A stretch of DNA of 64,000 bases from Desulforegulaceae bacterium (lineage in GTDB: Bacteria > Desulfobacterota > Desulfobacteria > Desulfobacterales > JACKCP01). Location: contig JAVETN010000007.1 in NCBI GenBank assembly GCA_034006035.1, positions 1-64,000 of the forward strand, written 5' to 3'. The number at the start of each line of letters is the position of its first letter. Position 1 is the stretch's first letter. The notes under the pieces were generated by a model, which saw only the letters and a program-made list of their open reading frames with translations, was not told the origin of the DNA and ran no database searches. The position numbers were made by a program, and so were the translations under genes. Shown here piece by piece: positions 45,114-54,654 of this stretch.

Positions 45114-46700
45114 ATGAATTCAGATTTAAATATATACTGCATTTTAACAGCTGTTTTTGGTTTGATTTTTGGAGTAACATTAGTTTTTTTTATATTAAAA
45201 AGAAGGTTTAGTTTAAAACAAAATATTTTTCAAAATCAATATAATGAACTTAAATTCAAATATGAATATATGGGAAACGAGGTTAACAAAAGTCAGGAAT
45301 TTATAAGTGAATTAACTAATAAAAACAGTGAAAAAGACAACCTTTACAATGCTTTAAGAGAAAAGGCAGTAAGGCTTAATGAGCAGGTTTTAATTATACC
45401 TGAATTAAAGGGAAAACTTGAAAGTTATTCTTTGCAAATGGAAGAAATAAGGCAGGATTTATCAAAGGAATCTTCTTTAAGGGCCAAAGCAGAAGAAAGA
45501 AATCAATATCTTGATAAACTGGAAATTAAACTATCAGAAAAAGAAGAAAAAATAAATTTATTAAATGAAAACTTATCTCAAATCAAATCAAATTACTCAG
45601 AGCTTTCAACAAGATTTGAAGAGCAGAAAAAACAAAATGAACAAAGATTAAAAGATTTTGAAGAAGCAAAACATAGTATGAAATTTGAGTTTGAAAATCT
45701 GGCAGGGAAAATTCTTGAGGACAAAAGTAAAAAATTTACAGATTTAAATAAACTTAATATAGGTGAATTAATCAAGCCTGTTAAAGAGCAGCTTGGAGAT
45801 TTTAGTAAAAAAGTAGAGCAGATTCATATTGAAGAAATTAAGGATAGAACAGCTTTAGGCGAGCAGATAAAAAACCTTCATACTATAAATCAGGAAATGA
45901 ATAAGGAGGCAAGAAATCTCACAAGAGCATTAACAGGAGACAATAAAGTTCAGGGTAATTGGGGAGAAATGATTTTAGAAAAAATACTTGAAAAATCAGG
46001 TCTTAGAAAAGGAATTGAATATGAAACCCAGGGCAGTTTCAGAGATAATAATAATAATCTTTTTCGTCCTGATGTTTTAGTTCATCTTCCTGATGGTAAA
46101 GATATAATTATAGACTCCAAAGTATCTCTTGTAAGCTACAACAGGTATATTAATTCCGTGGACGACAAAGAAAGAAGTGCAGCACTTTCAGCCCATATTT
46201 TATCTGTTAAAAATCATATTAACTCCCTTTCTCAAAAAGATTATCAATCCTTAAAAGGCATAAGATCCCTTGATTTTATTCTTATGTTCATGCCCATTGA
46301 CGCAGCTTTTATGTCTGCGTTTCAAAATGATGAAAGTCTTTTTAATCTGGCTTTTAGCAAGAGAATAGTAATTGTAACTCCAACAACTTTACTTGCAACT
46401 TTAAGAACCATTGAAAATATTTGGAAATATGAACGTCAAAATGAAAATGCCAGGGAAATAGCACAAAGAGCAGGTAAGATTTATGATAAAATAAGAGGGT
46501 TTTTAGAAGATTTTGAAAAAATTGGAAGGAATATAATCACCCTTCAGTCCACCTATGAGGACGCAAGAAAAAAGCTTGTAAGTGGAAGGGGTAATCTTGC
46601 ATCCCAGGCAGAAATTCTAAAAAGCTACGGAGTTCCAATTAAAAAAGAAATTTCAGCTGATATTTGCGGAAGAGATTCTCTTGAATTCTTGGAAAATTAA
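45114..46700 (+). CDS. rmuC: DNA recombination protein RmuC
   Basis: A 528-residue protein with one N-terminal membrane helix (about 6-28), a long coiled coil (about 35-215) and the C-terminal RmuC nuclease-like domain with VQGNWGEMILEKILEKSGL, FRPDVLVHLPDGKDIIIDSK and MPIDAAF. The Asp-x-Lys core (IIIDSKVS) fits the PD-(D/E)xK fold. RmuC limits recombination of inverted repeats in enteric bacteria. Ribosome binding site GGGAG. It converges on the ABC ATPase gene with a 15-nt gap. Confidence 0.94.
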   Translation: MNSDLNIYCILTAVFGLIFGVTLVFFILKRRFSLKQNIFQNQYNELKFKYEYMGNEVNKSQEFISELTNKNSEKDNLYNALREKAVRLNEQVLIIPELKGKLESYSLQMEEIRQDLSKESSLRAKAEERNQYLDKLEIKLSEKEEKINLLNENLSQIKSNYSELSTRFEEQKKQNEQRLKDFEEAKHSMKFEFENLAGKILEDKSKKFTDLNKLNIGELIKPVKEQLGDFSKKVEQIHIEEIKDRTALGEQIKNLHTINQEMNKEARNLTRALTGDNKVQGNWGEMILEKILEKSGLRKGIEYETQGSFRDNNNNLFRPDVLVHLPDGKDIIIDSKVSLVSYNRYINSVDDKERSAALSAHILSVKNHINSLSQKDYQSLKGIRSLDFILMFMPIDAAFMSAFQNDESLFNLAFSKRIVIVTPTTLLATLRTIENIWKYERQNENAREIAQRAGKIYDKIRGFLEDFEKIGRNIITLQSTYEDARKKLVSGRGNLASQAEILKSYGVPIKKEISADICGRDSLEFLEN

Positions 46701-46715
46701 AACATAAGGTTGGAA

Positions 46716-47492
46716 TTAAAGAATACTTGAAATAAAATCTGAAATTCTTTCGTTTTTCTGGGCAGATGAGAAAAATTCTTCAGGGGTTCCCTGTTCCACA
46801 AAAATTCCGTTTTCCATGAAAACCACTCTGTCTGCAACTTCTCTTGCAAATCCCATTTGGTGGGTAACAATTATCATTGTCATTCCTTCTTGTGCAAGGG
46901 ACTTGATTGTATTGAAGACTTCTCCTACAAGTTCAGGGTCAAGAGCTGATGTTGGTTCGTCAAAAAGCATCAGCTTTGGCTCCATTGCAAGTGCCCTCGC
47001 TATGGCAACCCTTTGCTTTTGTCCACCTGAAAGTTTTATTGGATGGGAATCTTTTTTATCTGAAAGTCCTACTTTTGCCAGCACTTCTTCTGCAATTTTA
47101 ATGGCTTTTGCTTTTGGAATATTTTTTACTGTTATAGGCGCTTCCATTACATTTTGAAGGGCTGTCATATGTGGAAAAAGATTGAAATGCTGAAAAACCA
47201 TTCCAATCTCGCTTCTTAAAATTGAAATGTTTTTAGGAGTGTCTACAAATCTTTTGCCTTTTTTAAACCTATATCCCACCTCTTTATTTTCAAAATAAAT
47301 ATGACCTTTTTCAACCTTTTCAAGAAGATTTATAGCCCTTAAAAGAGTAGATTTACCTGACCCCGAAGGGCCGACAATAACAACTTTTTCACCCTTTTGC
47401 ACATCAAGATCAATATTGTCCAAAGCCGTGAGATTTCCAAAATGTTTTGTAATTCCCGTAAGGGTAAGGAGAGTGTTTTCATCGTTTTTCAT
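46716..47492 (-). CDS. Polar amino-acid ABC transporter, ATP-binding protein
   Basis: A 258-residue cytosolic ATPase of the GlnQ/HisP type. Walker [17 protein letters not shown]-loop [12 protein letters not shown], signature [15 protein letters not shown] and Walker [15 protein letters not shown] are all intact. The start at ATG 47492 (MKNDENTLL) overlaps the permease end by 14 nt; earlier starts would lie deep in the permease. Last gene of a three-gene uptake operon. Confidence 0.93.
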   Translation of the reverse strand: MKNDENTLLTLTGITKHFGNLTALDNIDLDVQKGEKVVIVGPSGSGKSTLLRAINLLEKVEKGHIYFENKEVGYRFKKGKRFVDTPKNISILRSEIGMVFQHFNLFPHMTALQNVMEAPITVKNIPKAKAIKIAEEVLAKVGLSDKKDSHPIKLSGGQKQRVAIARALAMEPKLMLFDEPTSALDPELVGEVFNTIKSLAQEGMTMIIVTHQMGFAREVADRVVFMENGIFVEQGTPEEFFSSAQKNERISDFISSIL

Positions 47493-48483
47493 AGATTCCG
47501 ACCCGTTTTTCCATATTTTCAAATATAAAAGTGAAAACTGTTGTAAATATAAGGTAGATAATAGCAGCAAGGATTAAAACATTAATATTAAAGTAGGTGT
47601 TAAAAAGCCTGTCTGCTGATCTCATAAGCTCAACCATTGATATTGTTGAAACAAGGGCTGTGTCTTTTATAAGTGCAATAAACTCATTTCCAACAGGAGG
47701 TATCAGCCTTTTGTATGTCTGTGGAATGATGATTCTTTTCATTGATTGTGAATATGTCATTCCCAGTGCTTTTGCAGCTTCCATCTGCCCTGAGTCAATG
47801 GAAAGAATTCCTGCTCTGATTATTTCAGCAAGATAGGCTGAGTAATTCACCCCAAGTCCTATAAGAGCAGCCAAAAGAGGTGATAAAGTGATTCCAAGTG
47901 ATGGAAGTCCGTAATAAATGAAAAAAAGCTGGAGAAGCAGAGGGGTTCCTCTGAAAAACCAGATTATAAACCAGCATAAAGTAGAAACAGGGGCAAATCC
48001 GCTTATTCTGCCAAGAGCTATGAAAAGTCCTCCAAAAGGAGACACTGCCATAGTTACAAGAACAAGAACAAGAGTCATCAGAGCCCCTTTTAACAAAGAA
48101 GGAAAAAACCTTAATGAATCTGCAAAAAAAACAGCATATTTGGGTGCTGTTTCTCTTTGGATGGAATTTAAGATTTGTTTTGCTTCTCCACTGTGGGGAT
48201 TGATTTTAAGTGCTTTTTTACACGCTTTTTCAGCAGTAGAATAATCATTTGTTATACATGCAAGCTGAGCAAGTCTTATTTTTGCTTTTACATAGTTTAT
48301 AATTTCGGCTTCATTATTTTTGTCTGGATATGGAATTAAGTTTAAAGTTTCCATGGCCATGTCGAAATGTCCTGATGCAATTTGATTTTCAGCTTTTAAA
48401 ATCAAAGAGTAATCATCAGCAAAACATAGAAAACTTATTAAAACAAAAACAAAGGAATAAAAAAATATTTTTACGGATTTCAT
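47479..48483 (-). CDS. Polar amino-acid ABC permease with N-terminal TPR-like periplasmic domain
   Basis: A 334-residue protein. Residues 1-22 look like a signal peptide ([18 protein letters not shown]). Residues 25-110 form TPR-like helices ([32 protein letters not shown]). From about 118 comes the usual HisM/GlnP permease domain, with about five helices and the EAA loop [20 protein letters not shown]. Normal permeases of this family have about 220 residues and no such N-terminal part. The extra domain would lie in the periplasm. Second gene of the operon, 63 nt after the binding-protein gene. Confidence 0.9.
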   Translation of the reverse strand: MKSVKIFFYSFVFVLISFLCFADDYSLILKAENQIASGHFDMAMETLNLIPYPDKNNEAEIINYVKAKIRLAQLACITNDYSTAEKACKKALKINPHSGEAKQILNSIQRETAPKYAVFFADSLRFFPSLLKGALMTLVLVLVTMAVSPFGGLFIALGRISGFAPVSTLCWFIIWFFRGTPLLLQLFFIYYGLPSLGITLSPLLAALIGLGVNYSAYLAEIIRAGILSIDSGQMEAAKALGMTYSQSMKRIIIPQTYKRLIPPVGNEFIALIKDTALVSTISMVELMRSADRLFNTYFNINVLILAAIIYLIFTTVFTFIFENMEKRVGIYEKR

Positions 48484-48495
48484 AAAATTTCCCTT

Positions 48496-48530
48496 AAATC
48501 ATCCCTGGAAAAAACATTCAGGGATGATTT
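48496..48530 (-). terminator. Hairpin between binding protein and permease genes
   Basis: A perfect 12-bp stem, 48496-48507 with 48519-48530 (core TCATCCCTG), 11-nt loop, followed by only a short T stretch. In operons of this kind such hairpins often let the binding protein be made in excess by partial termination or mRNA protection. Confidence 0.6.
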
Positions 48531-48546
48531 AAATATAAGCTTTAGA

Positions 48547-49332
48547 TTACCATTTTGAAGGATCAGTTATGTCTTCCCCAAACCACTTCTTGGAGATTTT
48601 GGCCATTGTGCCGTCTTTGACCATGGCATCAAGGGTTTCTTGAAGCTTTGCTCTAAGACTGTCATCGCCTTTTCTGAATGCAACACCAAAAGGCTCTTTG
48701 CTTATGAAACCTGGAAGGGTTTTGAATTTACCAAGTCTTTTTGCAACTGTGTATCTTCCCACAACATTGTCTATGATAACAGCGTCAAGTCTTTTTGCTT
48801 CAAGATCAAGAAGTGCCATTGGGTTGTCATTGTATTCCCTTACTTCTTTTGCCGGGTTTTCAAGTTTTTCAACAGCACTGACAGCAGAAGATCCTTTTTG
48901 AACTCCTAGAATCTGTCCTCCAAGATCTGCCGGAGATTTGAATCTTTTATCATCAAATCTTACAACTGCAATCTGCCCATCCATTATATAGGGCTTGGTA
49001 AAAGCAACTTTTCCTGCTCTGTCTTCAGTGATTGTCATCCCATTCCAGATGCAGTCAAATTTGTTGGCATTTAAAGAAGGAATTACTCCTGACCATGCTG
49101 TGGGCTGCCATTTGATTTCAACTCCAAGTCTTTTACCTGCCTCTTCACCGATTTCAATGTCAAATCCAGCCAGTGTTCCGTCTTCAATTGTAAAGCCCAT
49201 TGGCGGGAAAGCATCATCAAGTCCAACTCTAAGAACCCCGGCTTTTTTGACTTTTTCCCAGGAACCATCTCCCGCATATGAGGTTGAAAATGCGGTAAAA
49301 AGTACAAGAACAGAAATTAATAAACGTTTCAT
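48547..49332 (-). CDS. Periplasmic amino-acid-binding protein (SBP family 3)
   Basis: A 261-residue secreted protein. The signal peptide is KRLLISVLVLFTAFSTSYAG; then VLRVGLDDAFPPMGF and LAGFDIEIGEEAGKRLG, typical of bacterial extracellular solute-binding proteins of family 3 (amino acids). Start ATG 49332, with GGAGG 7 nt upstream; upstream in-frame codons are ignored for that reason. First gene of the transporter operon. The ligand is not clear from sequence. Confidence 0.93.
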   Translation of the reverse strand: MKRLLISVLVLFTAFSTSYAGDGSWEKVKKAGVLRVGLDDAFPPMGFTIEDGTLAGFDIEIGEEAGKRLGVEIKWQPTAWSGVIPSLNANKFDCIWNGMTITEDRAGKVAFTKPYIMDGQIAVVRFDDKRFKSPADLGGQILGVQKGSSAVSAVEKLENPAKEVREYNDNPMALLDLEAKRLDAVIIDNVVGRYTVAKRLGKFKTLPGFISKEPFGVAFRKGDDSLRAKLQETLDAMVKDGTMAKISKKWFGEDITDPSKW

Positions 49333-49757
49333 TTTTTTCCTCCAGAAATTAATAAACTTAACAATACCCTGAAAAAACTGATTTTCAAACTTATTACCAA
49401 AGCTGTGACTGTATCCGTACAATAAATATTTCATTTAATGATACAATCAAGCATAAATGCTTAAAAGTGAAAATTCAGACAGTTTCTGTATTTAAAAAAC
49501 AAAAATAAAGAACACCTGATTCAGGAATAAATTACCCGGATTTTAATCTCAATCCGTATGCAAAGCTGAACATATATTAATAAAATATTTGAGTAAAGTT
49601 ATTTGTTTTACAATTGTTTTACAGATATAGATCGCCTCTTGTGGTAACCTTTGCTTGAACTTTGTCGAGTGTATTTTAATCTTTAAAAACTCAATTTAAT
49701 GGATTTGGAATTTAATACAAAACTGTTTTATTGAACTCAATAAGTTGGAGAAAAATT
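49333..49757. other. Divergent control region, SBP operon / plsC
   Basis: About 425 nt of A/T-rich sequence between two divergent genes. I see no credible gene, RNA or repeat. Promoters for both directions must lie here but no -35/-10 pair stands out. Confidence 0.4.
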
Positions 49758-50699
49758 ATGTTTAGTTCAATTTATAAAAAAATAAAGGCTAGTTTTGTTT
49801 TTTTACTTATTATTTTAAACACTTTGTCTATTGGTGCAGTTTTTTACGCACTTATGCCATTTAAAATTATTTTTTGGGGGTATCCTGAAGTTTTGATCTC
49901 TCGATTGTTTAACTTTCTTGCAACTATTTGGATTTCTATCAATGGTTTTTTTCTTGACAGGATTGCAGGGGTAAAAATTAACACAGATATTCCAGATTCA
50001 ATTCATACAAAAGGTTGGTATCTTATTGTGTCAAACCATCAGACTTGGAGTGATATTTTAATTCTTCAAAGAATTTTCAATAAAAAAGCTCCTTTTTTAA
50101 AGTTTTTTCTAAAAAGACAGCTTATTTATGTTCCTGTTATAGGTCTTGTCTGGTGGGCACTTGATTTTCCTTTCATGAAAAGATTTTCAAAGCAATATCT
50201 TGAAAAGAAACCCCATATGAAAGGCAAGGATCTTGAAACAACTATAAAAGCCTGTGAAAAGTTTGCCCACATGCCTGTTGCTGTGATGAATTTTCCCGAA
50301 GGAACCAGAAATAGAAAGGGGAAGGCTCAAAAAATGAACAGTCCTTTTAAAAACCTTATAAGACCAAAAGCCGGGGGATTTTCATTTGTTCTTGAGGCAA
50401 TGGATGGAAAAATTGATAAAATTATTGATGTTACAATTCATTATTCTTCAAAAAGGCCTTCACTGCTTGAATTTCTTTCAGGAAGTATAGAAGATATCAA
50501 TGTTGATGTTAAAATAATTGACGTTGAAGACTGGATGGTTGGAAGCTATCTTGGAGATCTTTCATATAGACAAAGAATTCAGGAGTTTGTAAATAAACTA
50601 TGGGAAGAAAAGGATTTACGTCTTTCCCGTCTTTCTGGATCTTTAAAAATTCCTGAGAAAGTAGATTCAGGCTGTGATGTAAGAGAGCTTGAAAATTGA
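49758..50699 (+). CDS. 1-acyl-glycerol-3-phosphate acyltransferase-like protein (PlsC family)
   Basis: A 313-residue membrane-bound acyltransferase. A long N-terminal hydrophobic part (about 12-60) is followed by motif I SNHQTWSD (H-x4-D), then VMNFPEGTRNR (motif III) and the later PKAGGFSFVLEAM. It resembles the YihG/YnhF-like branch with a long C-terminal part, so it may act on lysophospholipids rather than in the main route. Start at ATG 49758 behind TTGGAGA. It overlaps the photolyase gene by 4 nt. Confidence 0.85.
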   Translation: MFSSIYKKIKASFVFLLIILNTLSIGAVFYALMPFKIIFWGYPEVLISRLFNFLATIWISINGFFLDRIAGVKINTDIPDSIHTKGWYLIVSNHQTWSDILILQRIFNKKAPFLKFFLKRQLIYVPVIGLVWWALDFPFMKRFSKQYLEKKPHMKGKDLETTIKACEKFAHMPVAVMNFPEGTRNRKGKAQKMNSPFKNLIRPKAGGFSFVLEAMDGKIDKIIDVTIHYSSKRPSLLEFLSGSIEDINVDVKIIDVEDWMVGSYLGDLSYRQRIQEFVNKLWEEKDLRLSRLSGSLKIPEKVDSGCDVRELEN

Positions 50700-52048
50700 T
50701 CGACGGCAAAAGAATCAGGCAGATAAACAATAAAACAATTATTAGAAGCAATGATTGTTTTATTTATTGGCTTCAGCATTCCCAAAGGACTCATTTTAAC
50801 CATGCCCTGGAATATTCAATTGAGCTTGCAAACAGGTTTGAAAAGCCGCTTCTTGTTTATTTTGGAATTACAGATTCTTTTCCTGGGGCAAATCCAAGAC
50901 ATTATAGGTTTATGCTTGAGGGTTTAATGGAAGTTGAAAAAAATCTTTTTGAAAGAGGCATAAGGTTTGTCTGTGAGCTTAAATCTCCGGAAATTGGTGT
51001 TTTAGGTGTTTCTCAAAAGGCCTGTGCCATTGTAACTGATCGGGGATACCTTCGTATTGAAAAAGACTGGAGAAAAAAAGTATCTGAAAATCTTGAATGT
51101 GCAATGTTTGAGGTTGAAACAGATTTAATTGTTCCCCTTGAAGAGGCATCTTTAAAAGAAGAATACGCAGCATACACAATTAGAAAAAAAATCAATTCAA
51201 GGCTTTTAGAGTTTCTTGTTCCTTTGGAAGAAGAACAGATAAATATCAAATCCTCTAAATTCAAGTTTGGTGCAGAGGAGACTGTTGATCTTGAAGACCT
51301 GCTAAAAAAATATTCAATAGAAGATAACTTATCTCCTGTTGAGTTTAAAGGCGGCACTTCAAATGCCGTTGAACTTCTTGAAATTTTTATAAAAAATAAG
51401 CTTTCCCTTTATAATGATAAAAGAAATGATCCAAGCCTTGAATTTACTTCAAATTTAAGTTCATATTTACATTTTGGCCAGATTTCTCCAATTTATATCG
51501 GGTTAAGAATAGGCCAGATTAAAGGAGAGGGAACAGAGGCTTTTCTTGAAGAAATGATAATAAGAAGGGAGCTTTCCTTTAATTTTGTAAATTACAATCC
51601 TTATTACGATTCCTTTGATTCACTTCCCAACTGGGCACAAATAACCCTTCTGGAACATGAAAATGATAATCGTCCCTATATTTATTCAAAAGAAGAGTTA
51701 GAGAACTCATTGACCCACGACAGATACTGGAATGCAGCCCAACTTGAACTTGTCCTTACTGGAAAAATGCATGGTTATATGAGGATGTACTGGGGTAAAA
51801 AAATTATTGAATGGACAACTTTTGTAAGAGATGCTTTTGATACAGCCCTTTATCTTAACAACAAATACGCTCTTGACGGAAGGGACCCGAATTCTTTTTC
51901 AGGAGTGGCCTGGTGTTTTGGGAAACATGACAGGCCATGGAAAGAAAGGCCTGTTTTTGGCAAAATAAGATATATGAACTCAAACGGTTTAAAACGAAAA
52001 TTTAATCCAGATCTTTATGCCGATAAAATCTACTCAATGCTTCCTTGA
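50696..52048 (+). CDS. phr: Class II CPD photolyase
   Basis: A 450-residue light-driven DNA repair enzyme that splits cyclobutane pyrimidine dimers with FAD. The N-terminal alpha/beta antenna domain begins NDCFIYWLQHSQRTHFNHAL. The FAD domain shows the class II signature: KMHGYMRMYWGKKIIEW and DGRDPNSFSGVAWCFGKHDR with PWKERPVFGKIRYM. The start codon is TTG, overlapping the plsC stop (TTGA), so translation is probably coupled. Class II enzymes are less common in bacteria than class I. Confidence 0.95.
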   Translation: MIDGKRIRQINNKTIIRSNDCFIYWLQHSQRTHFNHALEYSIELANRFEKPLLVYFGITDSFPGANPRHYRFMLEGLMEVEKNLFERGIRFVCELKSPEIGVLGVSQKACAIVTDRGYLRIEKDWRKKVSENLECAMFEVETDLIVPLEEASLKEEYAAYTIRKKINSRLLEFLVPLEEEQINIKSSKFKFGAEETVDLEDLLKKYSIEDNLSPVEFKGGTSNAVELLEIFIKNKLSLYNDKRNDPSLEFTSNLSSYLHFGQISPIYIGLRIGQIKGEGTEAFLEEMIIRRELSFNFVNYNPYYDSFDSLPNWAQITLLEHENDNRPYIYSKEELENSLTHDRYWNAAQLELVLTGKMHGYMRMYWGKKIIEWTTFVRDAFDTALYLNNKYALDGRDPNSFSGVAWCFGKHDRPWKERPVFGKIRYMNSNGLKRKFNPDLYADKIYSMLP

Positions 52049-52085
52049 AGTTTCTTGCCTGATTTAAGTTTTTCAATAATTGGGT

Positions 52086-52133
52086 AAAGTGTTAAGTGTA
52101 ACTTGACACTTTGCCTGTCTCGTGTGATATTTT
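52086..52133 (+). promoter_or_regulatory. Candidate MerR-type promoter and operator
   Basis: AAAGTGTTAAGT (52086-52097) and ACTTGACACTTT (52101-52112) form a 12-bp inverted repeat with one T-G mismatch and a 3-nt centre. It contains the -35 box TTGACA (52103-52108). A spacer of 19 nt, typical of MerR-controlled promoters, leads to TATTTT (52128-52133), which is preceded by TG (extended -10). It lies about 80 nt before the MerR gene. Confidence 0.45.
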
Positions 52134-52212
52134 GTTTTTTTATTTTGAAACTTACAAATATCCGGAAAAACAATTGAAAAAAGAAAGCCCAGATTTAAAA
52201 GGTTATCTTAAA

Positions 52213-52869
52213 ATGAAAGATCTTAAAGAAAAAACAGGTCTTCCATCTTCCACAATAAACTACTATTTGAGAAATGAGCTTTTGCCAAAACCTGTGAAAA
52301 CAGGGAAAAATATGGCCTGGTATCATCCTTCCACTGTTTCAAGAATAAATCTGATTAAAAAACTAAAAGAAAAAAACAGGCTTAAAATTTCTGAAATCAA
52401 GGAAATTGTTAAAAGCAGAAAAAAACAGGATGACCTCTATGTTATGGAGACTTTGCATGAGTTTGTCTTTGGAACAATTTCTGAAAATTTATATGATAGA
52501 GAAAGTTTTTTAAAACTTACCTCCCTTAAAAAAGAAGAACTTGAGTTTTTAATTGAACAAGAGCTTTTAATTCCTGCTGCAAATGAAATGTTTGATGAAA
52601 CAGATCTTTTCGCTGCCAGTGCGTTTTTAAGGCTTAAGGAATTTGGGATTGAGCCTTTAGAGCTTGTTTTTTATGCAAAAGCAGCAAAAGTTGTTGCAAA
52701 AAATGAAATGCTTTTGAGAAAAAAAATTACCAAACATATATCAATGGAAAAAAATGCGGAAATCACCCTTGAGCTTACTGACATTGCCAGAAAATTCAGG
52801 ACATATATTTTTGAAAGGGCATTCCATCAAAAAGTTCTTGGAAATAAAAAACCTAAACCTAAAAAATGA
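52213..52869 (+). CDS. MerR family transcriptional regulator
   Basis: About 218 residues. The N-terminal winged helix-turn-helix reads MKDLKEKTGLPSSTINYYLR, NELLPKPVKTGKNMAWYHPS and a following helix (ISEIKEIVKSRKK). The C-terminal part of about 150 residues is helical and lacks Cys-rich metal sites, so the effector is unlikely to be a thiol-bound metal. I choose ATG 52213 because the candidate promoter places transcription start near 52140; a TTG at 52174 is also possible. It may regulate itself and the flavoprotein gene 81 nt downstream. Confidence 0.8.
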   Translation: MKDLKEKTGLPSSTINYYLRNELLPKPVKTGKNMAWYHPSTVSRINLIKKLKEKNRLKISEIKEIVKSRKKQDDLYVMETLHEFVFGTISENLYDRESFLKLTSLKKEELEFLIEQELLIPAANEMFDETDLFAASAFLRLKEFGIEPLELVFYAKAAKVVAKNEMLLRKKITKHISMEKNAEITLELTDIARKFRTYIFERAFHQKVLGNKKPKPKK

Positions 52870-52950
52870 GTTTCAATTTGATTGTTTTTATTTTTACTAA
52901 ATTGGAAGTCTCTTAATTTTTTAGGCCAAAACTAAGAAGGAAGTTATAAA

Positions 52951-53682
52951 ATGAAAATTCTTTTTGTAAACGGAAGCCCTACCAAAAAAAAGGGAATGAC
53001 AGACATTGCTGTTGATCTTTTAATTAAGGGAGCTGAAAGTGCAGGGGCCCAGGCTGAAAAAATTTATCTTGCAGATAAAAAAATAAATTATTGCACAGGA
53101 TGTTTTTCATGCTGGGTTAAAACTCCAGGTATCTGTATGTTTAAGGATGATATGCCTGAACTTCTTGAGAAAATTAAAAAGGCTGATATTCTTGTTTTGG
53201 GGACTCCTCTTTATGTAGATGGAATGACAGCCCAGACTAAAACCTTTGTAGACAGGATTATCCCTCTTGTGGAGCCTGAGTTTGAATTGGTTGACGGCCA
53301 TTACAGGCACGCAAAACGACTTGACTCTGTGCCAGATATTGCTCTTTTAAGTGTTTGCGGTTTTTATGAGCTTGATAACTTTGACGGTCTTGTTGATCAT
53401 GTAAAAAGAATTTCTAAAAATTTTCGTTCAAATTATCTGGGTGCAGTTTTAAAGCCGTTTTCATACTCACTTGCAATGGATGAACTTGTACCAGATCATG
53501 TTAAAGAAATAAAAGATGCCTTAATTAAGGCCGGAGCTGAACTGGCTGAAAAGAAAAAATTTGACAGCAAAACTCTTGAAAAAATTGCTTCCCAGCCTTT
53601 TAAGTCAGAAGACGCACTTAACGGAGCCAATATGTTTTGGGATGCTTGCAGGAAAAAGAAAGAATTTCTCTATCATAAGTAA
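52951..53682 (+). CDS. Iron-sulfur flavoprotein / NADPH-dependent FMN reductase family protein
   Basis: A 243-residue flavodoxin-fold protein. FMN phosphate loop: FVNGSPTKKKGMTD. A Cys cluster NYCTGCFSCWVKTPGICMF (C-x2-C-x3-C-x6-C) fits the iron-sulfur flavoprotein pattern, with GTPLYVDGMTAQTKTFVDR as the second FMN-binding part. Such proteins shuttle electrons or reduce quinones or oxygen in anaerobes. Ribosome binding site AAGGAAG. It follows a MerR gene on the same strand. Confidence 0.85.
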   Translation: MKILFVNGSPTKKKGMTDIAVDLLIKGAESAGAQAEKIYLADKKINYCTGCFSCWVKTPGICMFKDDMPELLEKIKKADILVLGTPLYVDGMTAQTKTFVDRIIPLVEPEFELVDGHYRHAKRLDSVPDIALLSVCGFYELDNFDGLVDHVKRISKNFRSNYLGAVLKPFSYSLAMDELVPDHVKEIKDALIKAGAELAEKKKFDSKTLEKIASQPFKSEDALNGANMFWDACRKKKEFLYHK

Positions 53683-53817
53683 TTCAGTGAAAATTTAAAT
53701 TTTATTTTAGCTTAATTGAAAGGTTTAATTTTTATGATATCAGGAGTGTTTTGAAGCATAAATTTTATATTTGACTTAAGAAATTTAAAAAGTATAGTTT
53801 TGTTTTTTTGAAAAAAA

Positions 53818-54654
53818 CTATCTTGTTTCTCTTACAATCCTGAACCCAATATAATTTCTTTTTACCTTGGGCCCGAAAAAAAATCTTTTTGCGGCCCTTG
53901 CCATTTCAGCACTATGTACAAAAGACCCGCCTCTGAGTATTTTTTTCTCACCTTTTTTGCCAAGAGGATCTTTTATTCCATCAATATAGGTTTCAAGTGA
54001 GGCCATTACATCTGTTGTAAATAAATGTTTCCATTTTGTTGAGTCAAGGCACCATTCCATTACATTTCCGTGCATATCATAAAGCCCGAATTTGTTTGGT
54101 TTTTTAAGTCCAACAGGTTTATGTTTTAAATTGTAATATGGGTTTTGCATCCCTGAGTTGCCGCAATACCATCCAGCTGAATTTAGAGCTTTGTCAAAGC
54201 TGCAGTCCAAAGAGGTTCTATCCCCTGTGAAAAAGGCTGAATTTGTTCCTGCTCTGCATGCATATTCCCATTCAGCTTCAGTAGGAAGTCTATAGCTGTT
54301 TGTTCCTTCACTTTTGTTTAGTTTATTGATAAATTCAATTGCATCATTCCATGAAACGTTTTCTACAGGACAATCAGGTCGTTTGTTTGTGTTTGAAGAG
54401 GGGTTGTTTTTCATAAGATTGTACCATTGCTGCTGGGTGGTTTCAGTTTCTGCTATGTAAAAAGGCTTTGTTATATATACTTTATGAAGTTTTTCATCCC
54501 TTTGGTGCCCTTTTTCTTTTTTTGGACTTCCCATATAAAATTCTCCGGCAGGAATGAGCTTGAACCTAATTCCAATACTGTTTTCAAAGGCCTGGGGCTG
54601 GCCTTCAATGAAGAAGATAAAAAGGATTGTTAGGACTGCAATTAATTTAGGCAT
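53818..54654 (-). CDS. Secreted SUMF1/FGE-sulfatase-domain protein lacking the catalytic cysteines
   Basis: A 278-residue protein with a signal peptide (LIAVLTILFIFFIEGQPQAF). The fold marks are FKLIPAGEFYMGSP, PVENVSWNDAIEFINKLN, YRLPTEAEWEYACRAGT, GLYDMHGNVMEWC and ILRGGSFVHSAEMARAAKRF with YIGFRIVR. True formylglycine-generating enzymes have an active-site Cys pair in the last of these; here it reads ARAAKRFFFGPK with no Cys. So it is probably not a sulfatase-maturation enzyme but a relative that uses the fold for binding. Alone on the minus strand. Confidence 0.85.
   Translation of the reverse strand: MPKLIAVLTILFIFFIEGQPQAFENSIGIRFKLIPAGEFYMGSPKKEKGHQRDEKLHKVYITKPFYIAETETTQQQWYNLMKNNPSSNTNKRPDCPVENVSWNDAIEFINKLNKSEGTNSYRLPTEAEWEYACRAGTNSAFFTGDRTSLDCSFDKALNSAGWYCGNSGMQNPYYNLKHKPVGLKKPNKFGLYDMHGNVMEWCLDSTKWKHLFTTDVMASLETYIDGIKDPLGKKGEKKILRGGSFVHSAEMARAAKRFFFGPKVKRNYIGFRIVRETR

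Noticed and set aside
53818-54654. Naming this gene a sulfatase-modifying (formylglycine-generating) enzyme
   Set aside because: The active-site cysteine pair is missing, so only the fold can be claimed.
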